From: Sipunculus nudus
Taxonomy: Eukaryota; Annelida; Sipuncula; Golfingiida; Sipunculidae
NCBI GenBank assembly: GCA_026874595.1
Contig: CM049312.1
Coordinates: 72,259,929 to 72,323,928 of the forward strand
Length of the DNA: 64,000 nt
Direction: 5' to 3'
The position numbers and the translations under genes were made by a program. Positions 60,788 through 64,000 of the stretch are shown here, one piece after another; positions within the stretch are counted from its first letter, which is position 1, and every line of letters starts with the position of its first letter. The notes beneath the pieces are model-generated. The model was not told where the DNA came from and made no database searches. It saw nothing but the letters and a program-made list of their open reading frames with translations.

Positions 60788-63700
60788 AATCGCGAATATT
60801 CAACCCCGCGGAAATGGTACAATCACATTATGTATCGCTTCAACTGTTCCCCACTTCGAATGTATTGAGTGTTTATACACAACACTAATTAAACCAGAAT
60901 TAATACGGATGAGATGAGACAAGAATGAAGAAAAATGTTCGATGCTCCTCATTGAATGACGGTGCGTCAAATAATCAAAGTATACTTATGTTCAGAATAG
61001 AATAATTTTTATTTTTAAAATTTTACTAAAGCATGCCCAGCTCGCAATAGTGCGTATCTACACGCACATTAGGGTACACAATACGCTATGGTAAACTTGT
61101 TATCTGTTATATGTATCTCTTACTGATGGATGGTGCAGTAGCCGGGGTCGTAATGCTTTGGGGAACAGCCAGGGGGCTCGGGGTCAGGGGCCAAGTGGAG
61201 TATGTGTCTGAGTACTTTAACAGTTGCGGTCAAATGGCTGACGTTACATGGGTGTGGGAACCGGGATGGTGGGAGCAGAGTTGGTTATTGCCCCCCTAAG
61301 TTAACATAAAGGTTGGTGGGGGGGGGGGATATTTTCCAGTCCTAAATTTCAATAGTGTAAAATTAACTGAAAAAATTTGCTGGGTAGCTGCATGATCATC
61401 ACATTTATTTTTTAATATCTCTTGGTGACAGATCGAGCTCTGTTTAAAACCCCTTAATTCCCGGGGCTAACACAGCGCCAAAGTTGATCCAGTCGTCATG
61501 AAATATAGTAAGCAATAAAATATTTTTTATGCATAAGACCCAGTTGCTCTTGACGAATTTAAGAGTATATAACAAAAACTCAAAGGAAAAAAATAAGGTG
61601 TATATGTGACAATAATATAAAAGTTCAGCTAGCAGTTCACAGAGTGAGCTACCTTCTGTCGCAGAATGTTTTAAAAGTAACGAATGTATTGTACGAAAAG
61701 GTGAGTTTCAAATAAATACACAGACGATGACAATCTTAAGAAGAATTTGCCGTAGTACTGGACCGGTTATCCTGAATGTCCGTGTCTGTCTTAGGATTTG
61801 TCAGGCACAGTCAAAAACGAGGACAACGTGGACATAGCTGCGATTTGGACAAGCTCAAAATATTTCGTGTAATCACGGGGGCACGCAACATACTAGTAAA
61901 CGCACATGAACGCATAGATAAGTAAAAAAAAACACATATCAAAAACATTAAAATAAAACTAACGCACAATCAGAAAGACCTTTTTACTAATTTACTAATT
62001 TACCAATTCGCTAATGTCAGGTTAAACGCACATAAAATCACGTGAGAACGTAAAGGACGAGGACACGCCAGAAAACGAACATTATAACATTGTAAGCTGA
62101 CATGACGTTAGGAGGACTGCCGACAGAGGTCCCCCCCCTCCCCCCGCTTTTCAAAATCTCCGGACTTATCCTCCTAATGACAGACATGATATGATCCCTC
62201 TCCTAGATGATCAAAATGGTTCTCTCCAACCACATATCATGCCAAACATGACAAAAATGCTGCCTAAATAACAGCACTATATTTTTTATTATCTATAGAT
62301 AAAATTGAACATAAAAAACAGGTATACCCATTTGATGACATTTTAATGAGGCAACTGACTCATATCATATCTTAAATGTACTCGGTTTGAGATGCATAAC
62401 CGAAAGATTATTGACGACATAATGACGAAACGGTAAACGGATTGACTGATTTATCTCGAAATTTATCTATTATAGATAATCTTATTCCCGTAGAAAGTGA
62501 GGGGTAAAAAGGCCCCCCCCCCCACCTCCCAGAAGAAGCAAGGCCGAGGGCTTAATCTTACCTGTCAGATCAAGAGGAAGTCTGTTACAGATGCCAGAGA
62601 GCAGGGAAGAGGCCACCGGACCAGATACAAAGGCAGCACTCCCTATACCTGCAGAAAGGAAGGATATCTAATACATATTATTGTGTTGATGGCCATGATA
62701 ATAAATTTGTCACAATGATAGTGGGTTCGGTATTTTTACGCTCTTTACACAGCGCATTACCCATAGGCCAACTAGCTATATCGTAAGCGCTTTTGGTTAT
62801 GACCTTGTATCCTGAATCTCTACACCAGAGGGGAACACTGTATTTGGTCCAACCAGATGAGACCCTGTGCTGGAAGCAAAACGGTTTACCAGCCAAGCCA
62901 GGAATACACGAAGTTGTTCATTTCGTTTTGAGTGACGGATCATCGCCCCAAAGACCGTTTGAACAGGCCAAAGGCTCAGAGAGAATTGCCCCACAAGTGG
63001 TTTCTGGGCGGAGCCTGATGCCTGTCGAGTGGTTGTTGACTTGCATTTGATTGGCTGATAGTCACATCAGGAGTTTCTTAAGCAGACAGGCCCATGTGCA
63101 CAACCTGGTGTATAAATGCATCATAAACGGTCAAAGCAGGCGGCGTGAAAATCAATAGCTTCTTTAGAAGCGCAAGATTTCCGCTGCCTCGGGAGCGTAG
63201 GTATTTTTGTTTGTTAAATTAAATATTATAAACGAAAATAAAAAAAATTCTGAATATAAAAAAAAAATTGAAAATTTGTACCCAGGAGGGACTCACCAAA
63301 ACGTATCATGACGAGATATGGAATGCAATATATTTTGATAAAACTAATCAGTCACTGGTAGTGGAAAAGATGTCTGTTTGTTATATACAAATGAATCATT
63401 TGGTACATCTTTCTGAATGTGAACTGTTAGTGTTAGTCCAAATGAGTGTCTCGTACAAAATAGTTTTAGACAAGCAGTTTTTACCTCCGCTTAGGAGGCT
63501 ATTTTTTGCTGGAGTTGGTTTGTCTGTTTGTCTATTGGCAACATTACTAAAAAAAAGATAATAACGGATTTTTATGAAATAATCAGGATAGCTCGGTAAT
63601 AATACAGGGAACAATTGAAAGAAATGCGGGGGTGAAACAGATCAGGAAAAATGCTGCACTTCTGACAATGCAATATGGGGTTAATAAGCTGCCTTGGCGG

Positions 63701-64000
63701 AGGTCTGCGCAATCTGAGTGCAAATTTCTAGTTATAAATTTGTTGTTTTCTTTTCGATATCTGTAGTCTTTTTTTTACTATTTAACTGTGTCGTCCGTTA
63801 GAAAAAAAGTCTACAGATTTGTAATATTATAACTTACCAATAAAGAGAGCCGCTTTTCCCTCCTTTGCGTTGTCATGGAGATAGGGGAAGATTAGTGCCC
63901 GGTGGCCAGCGCCCCCTAGTCCGAGTAAAAGCCTCCCAACTAAGAAAATATAGAAAGCCCGATCTCTTAATGCATATGTCGAGTCATATGATTCACCAGC
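52787..64000 (-). CDS. SLCO-like: SLCO/OATP organic anion transporter, last ten coding exons (5' partial)
   Basis: Exons 63,838-64,000, 62,562-62,648, 60,285-60,473, 59,257-59,421, 58,456-58,657, 57,341-57,479, 56,443-56,600, 55,137-55,201, 54,239-54,353 and 52,787-52,952 join in frame to 1,449 bases (482 aa plus stop). The family signature is 'DPRFIGCWWLGY' (D-x-R-...-G-x-WW-x-G at the start of TM6). A Kazal-type loop follows TM9, and 'IIFGALEDSTC..W...CG..GSC.LYD' precedes the last helix. About nine of the twelve membrane segments are present, and the N-terminal ~200 residues lie outside the window. OATPs are plasma-membrane, sodium-independent carriers of amphipathic organic anions such as steroid conjugates and eicosanoids. 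The substrate cannot be read from sequence. The tail ends TSDL, a possible class I PDZ ligand. Intron homopolymers and SINEs are described separately. Confidence 0.93.
52996..53034. repeat. (AAT)n microsatellite
   Basis: About ten AAT units, slightly interrupted, in the SLCO intron next to the last exon. Confidence 0.9.
53400..53720 (-). mobile_element. tRNA-derived SINE
   Basis: The minus strand begins 'TGTGGCTCAGGGGTAGAGCA', with a Pol III A box TGGCTCAGGGG at 53,712-53,702. A B box GAGTTCAAATCTC lies at 53,670-53,658, about 43 bases apart as in tRNA. A body of about 250 bp unrelated to tRNA follows to near 53,400. It lies in the SLCO intron in the same orientation as the gene. Confidence 0.75.
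53894..53911. repeat. Poly-C tract
   Basis: A run of about 17 C in the SLCO intron, followed closely by poly-A. Confidence 0.85.
54239..54353 (-). CDS. SLCO-like: SLCO exon (TM11 end, conserved GALEDSTC block)
   Basis: 115 bp encoding 'FLPTPIIFGALEDSTCLLWD' and 'RKCGQTGSCLLYDTGRL', the highly conserved OATP 'P.iyFGalID.tCl.W....cg..GsC.lYd' block. Acceptor tttcAG, donor GTGAAT. Confidence 0.93.
54697..54725. repeat. (TA)n microsatellite
   Basis: About 14 TA units in the SLCO intron between the 54.24- and 55.14-kb exons. Confidence 0.9.
55137..55201 (-). CDS. SLCO-like: SLCO micro-exon (TM11 start)
   Basis: 65 bp, easily missed. Acceptor tttacAG, donor GTGAGC. It encodes 'LVPPDTKTIAMGLLFTAVEL', matching the OATP 'v...e.ksfAlG.qf...rl' block. 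It joins both neighbours in frame (AG+C and G+CA), which fixes its ends. Confidence 0.9.
55625..55697 (-). mobile_element. Short tRNA-like SINE head
   Basis: The minus strand carries 'CCAGTCAGGTGGTAACACG' (A-box-like, around 55,688) and 'GTGTTCGATCCCAG' (B box, 55,645-55,632), about 40 bases apart. Good folding into a functional tRNA was not evident, so a SINE remnant is more likely than a tRNA gene. Confidence 0.5.
56443..56600 (-). CDS. SLCO-like: SLCO exon (end of Kazal loop, TM10)
   Basis: 158 bp beginning 'VENFTCPCIDGGWAVAGTC', the remaining loop cysteines, followed by TM10 'LLVPYLITMALVSFCVAAMK' and 'APFYSLVL'. Acceptor gcccAG, donor GTACAG, phase 2. Confidence 0.92.
56855..56899. repeat. 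(TA)n microsatellite
   Basis: About 22 TA units in the SLCO intron upstream of the TM10 exon. Confidence 0.95.
57341..57479 (-). CDS. SLCO-like: SLCO exon (Kazal-type loop)
   Basis: 139 bp encoding 'VCSSSCGCDSVNFRPVCGSD' and 'YFSACHAGCTAAKIGSNK'. This is the cysteine-rich Kazal-like domain in the extracellular loop between TM9 and TM10 that is typical of OATPs. The exon ends in phase 0 at a GTCAGG donor. Confidence 0.93.
58387..58414. repeat. Poly-C tract beside exon 58,456
   Basis: About 20 C, a T, then six C, preceded by 'gtgacgtagcgctgag'. It sits only about 40 bases beyond the donor of the TM8-TM9 exon, so the nascent RNA has a long G run just inside the intron. Confidence 0.9.
58456..58657 (-). 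CDS. SLCO-like: SLCO exon (TM8-TM9)
   Basis: 202 bp encoding 'GTFTVPAVVGTMSSGVVVSH' (TM8) and 'MMIVIAAAGVIFLPIMMAFQ' (TM9), then 'CPQLQISGPV', the start of the large extracellular loop. Phase 2 requires the second of two tandem GTAAG sites (donor GTAAGG after 58,456). Confidence 0.9.
59257..59421 (-). CDS. SLCO-like: SLCO exon (TM7)
   Basis: 165 bp encoding 'ILRSLKQPLSRPAYLVYVG', TM7 'SVVGSAVVIVAILSNLVRYL' and 'HFRIPIFMANYYT'. It sits in the place of the OATP 'f..fLpkfle.qf..s...An' block. Acceptor ctgcAG, donor GTAAGT. Confidence 0.9.
59734..59768. repeat. Poly-G tract with A interruptions
   Basis: More than 30 bases of G broken by single A residues, in the SLCO intron between the TM6 and TM7 exons. 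Confidence 0.9.
60198..60265. mobile_element. 68-bp palindromic element around a poly-C run
   Basis: CAGGCGCGGAT (60,198-60,208) is exactly mirrored by ATCCGCGCCTG (60,255-60,265), with about 21 C between. It ends 20 bases from the SLCO exon donor at 60,284. The arrangement suggests a tiny inverted-repeat element carrying its own homopolymer. Confidence 0.65.
60285..60473 (-). CDS. SLCO-like: SLCO exon (OATP signature, TM6)
   Basis: 189 bp encoding the family signature 'DPRFIGCWWLGYVIAG', TM6 'FLSCIPLMFFPASMKR' and a charged cytoplasmic loop ending 'LREHCK'. Acceptor gattacAG, donor GTGAGT, phase 1. Confidence 0.92.
60545..60590. repeat. (CA)n-rich microsatellite
   Basis: Interrupted CA units ('cacacgcacacacacgtaca') in the SLCO intron. 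Confidence 0.8.
60715..60782. repeat. (TA)n microsatellite, longest in the window
   Basis: About 34 uninterrupted TA units in the SLCO intron between the 60.3- and 62.6-kb exons. Confidence 0.97.
62562..62648 (-). CDS. SLCO-like: SLCO exon (TM5)
   Basis: 87 bp, phase 1 to phase 1, encoding 'IGSAAFVSGPVASSLLSGIC' and 'NRLPLDLT'. It corresponds to the OATP segment 'iGpa.Gf.lgs.c...yvD'. Acceptor ctgcAG, donor GTAAGA. Confidence 0.88.
62790..63195 (-). repeat. Composite dispersed repeat, copy 2
   Basis: Reverse-oriented relative of 17,885-18,600. On the minus strand, in order, are the hairpin 'ccgctgcctc/caggcggcg', 'gatgtgactatcagccaa', 'ccactcgacaggcatcagg', 'ggggcgatgatccgtcactc' and 'ccagcacagggtctcatctg'. 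It lies in the SLCO intron between the two most upstream exons in view. It is shorter and lacks the mirrored left arm of the hairpin seen in copy 1. Confidence 0.7.
63838..64000 (-). CDS. SLCO-like: SLCO exon (partial at window edge)
   Basis: Encodes 54 complete codons with 'FYIFLVGRLLLGLGGAGHRA', matching the OATP 'GqlLlGiG' helix, and 'FPYLHDNAKEGKAALFI'. The usual 'YiDD' is 'YLHD' here. It ends in phase 1 at GTAAGT. The 5' end of the exon may lie beyond 64,000. Confidence 0.85.

Overview
This is a window of animal nuclear DNA. It is AT-rich and intron-rich, with long intergenic stretches, many (TA)n and (TC)n microsatellites, poly-C/poly-G tracts, decayed retroelements and short hairpin transposons. 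A degenerate repeat near 50.6 kb carries the 'agctcagctga...cgtccgtcgtccgtc' signature that I associate with bivalve genomes. Together with a secreted PAN-domain paralogue array and an SLCO-type transporter, this points to a mollusc, most likely a bivalve. The species cannot be named from the sequence.

Layout. 1-12.2 kb: no host gene. Two decayed L1/Tx1-type LINE copies lie on the minus strand: a 3' fragment at about 2.7-3.7 kb and a nearly full-length copy at about 4.0-8.8 kb with ORF1, endonuclease, RT and C-terminal remnants. 12.2-47.1 kb: a same-strand (minus) array of five paralogues (A-E). The ancestral gene has three exons. Exon 1 is a 49-bp signal-peptide exon, exon 2 is a ~500-bp exon for a domain I do not recognise, and exon 3 is a PAN/apple exon. 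All joining introns are phase 1. D (36,436-38,165) and E (45,734-47,060) are intact and each encode 265 aa. A and B keep intact exons 1 and 2, but their PAN exons are broken. C is a pseudogene throughout.

Between the paralogues lie a 2-kb, ~77-bp-unit minisatellite with higher-order blocks (15.2-17.3 kb), a composite dispersed repeat containing a 184-bp hairpin element (17.9-18.6 kb), a foldback-like structure whose arms are ~150-bp subrepeats (19.1-21.8 kb), a decayed Ty3/gypsy element (40.6-43.4 kb) and a 213-bp MITE (44.7-44.9 kb).

52.8-64.0 kb: the last ten coding exons of a minus-strand SLCO/OATP organic anion transporter. Splice phases agree at every junction and give 482 C-terminal residues with the Kazal-type extracellular loop and a possible PDZ-ligand tail. 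The 5' exons lie beyond position 64,000.

The most unusual material is the A-E array. It holds an unrecognised secreted domain coupled to a PAN module, repeated loss of that module, a recent D/E duplication, and a stop-free in-frame intron 2 in D. Exon boundaries were read by hand from GT/AG sites and phase. No transcript or database evidence was available.
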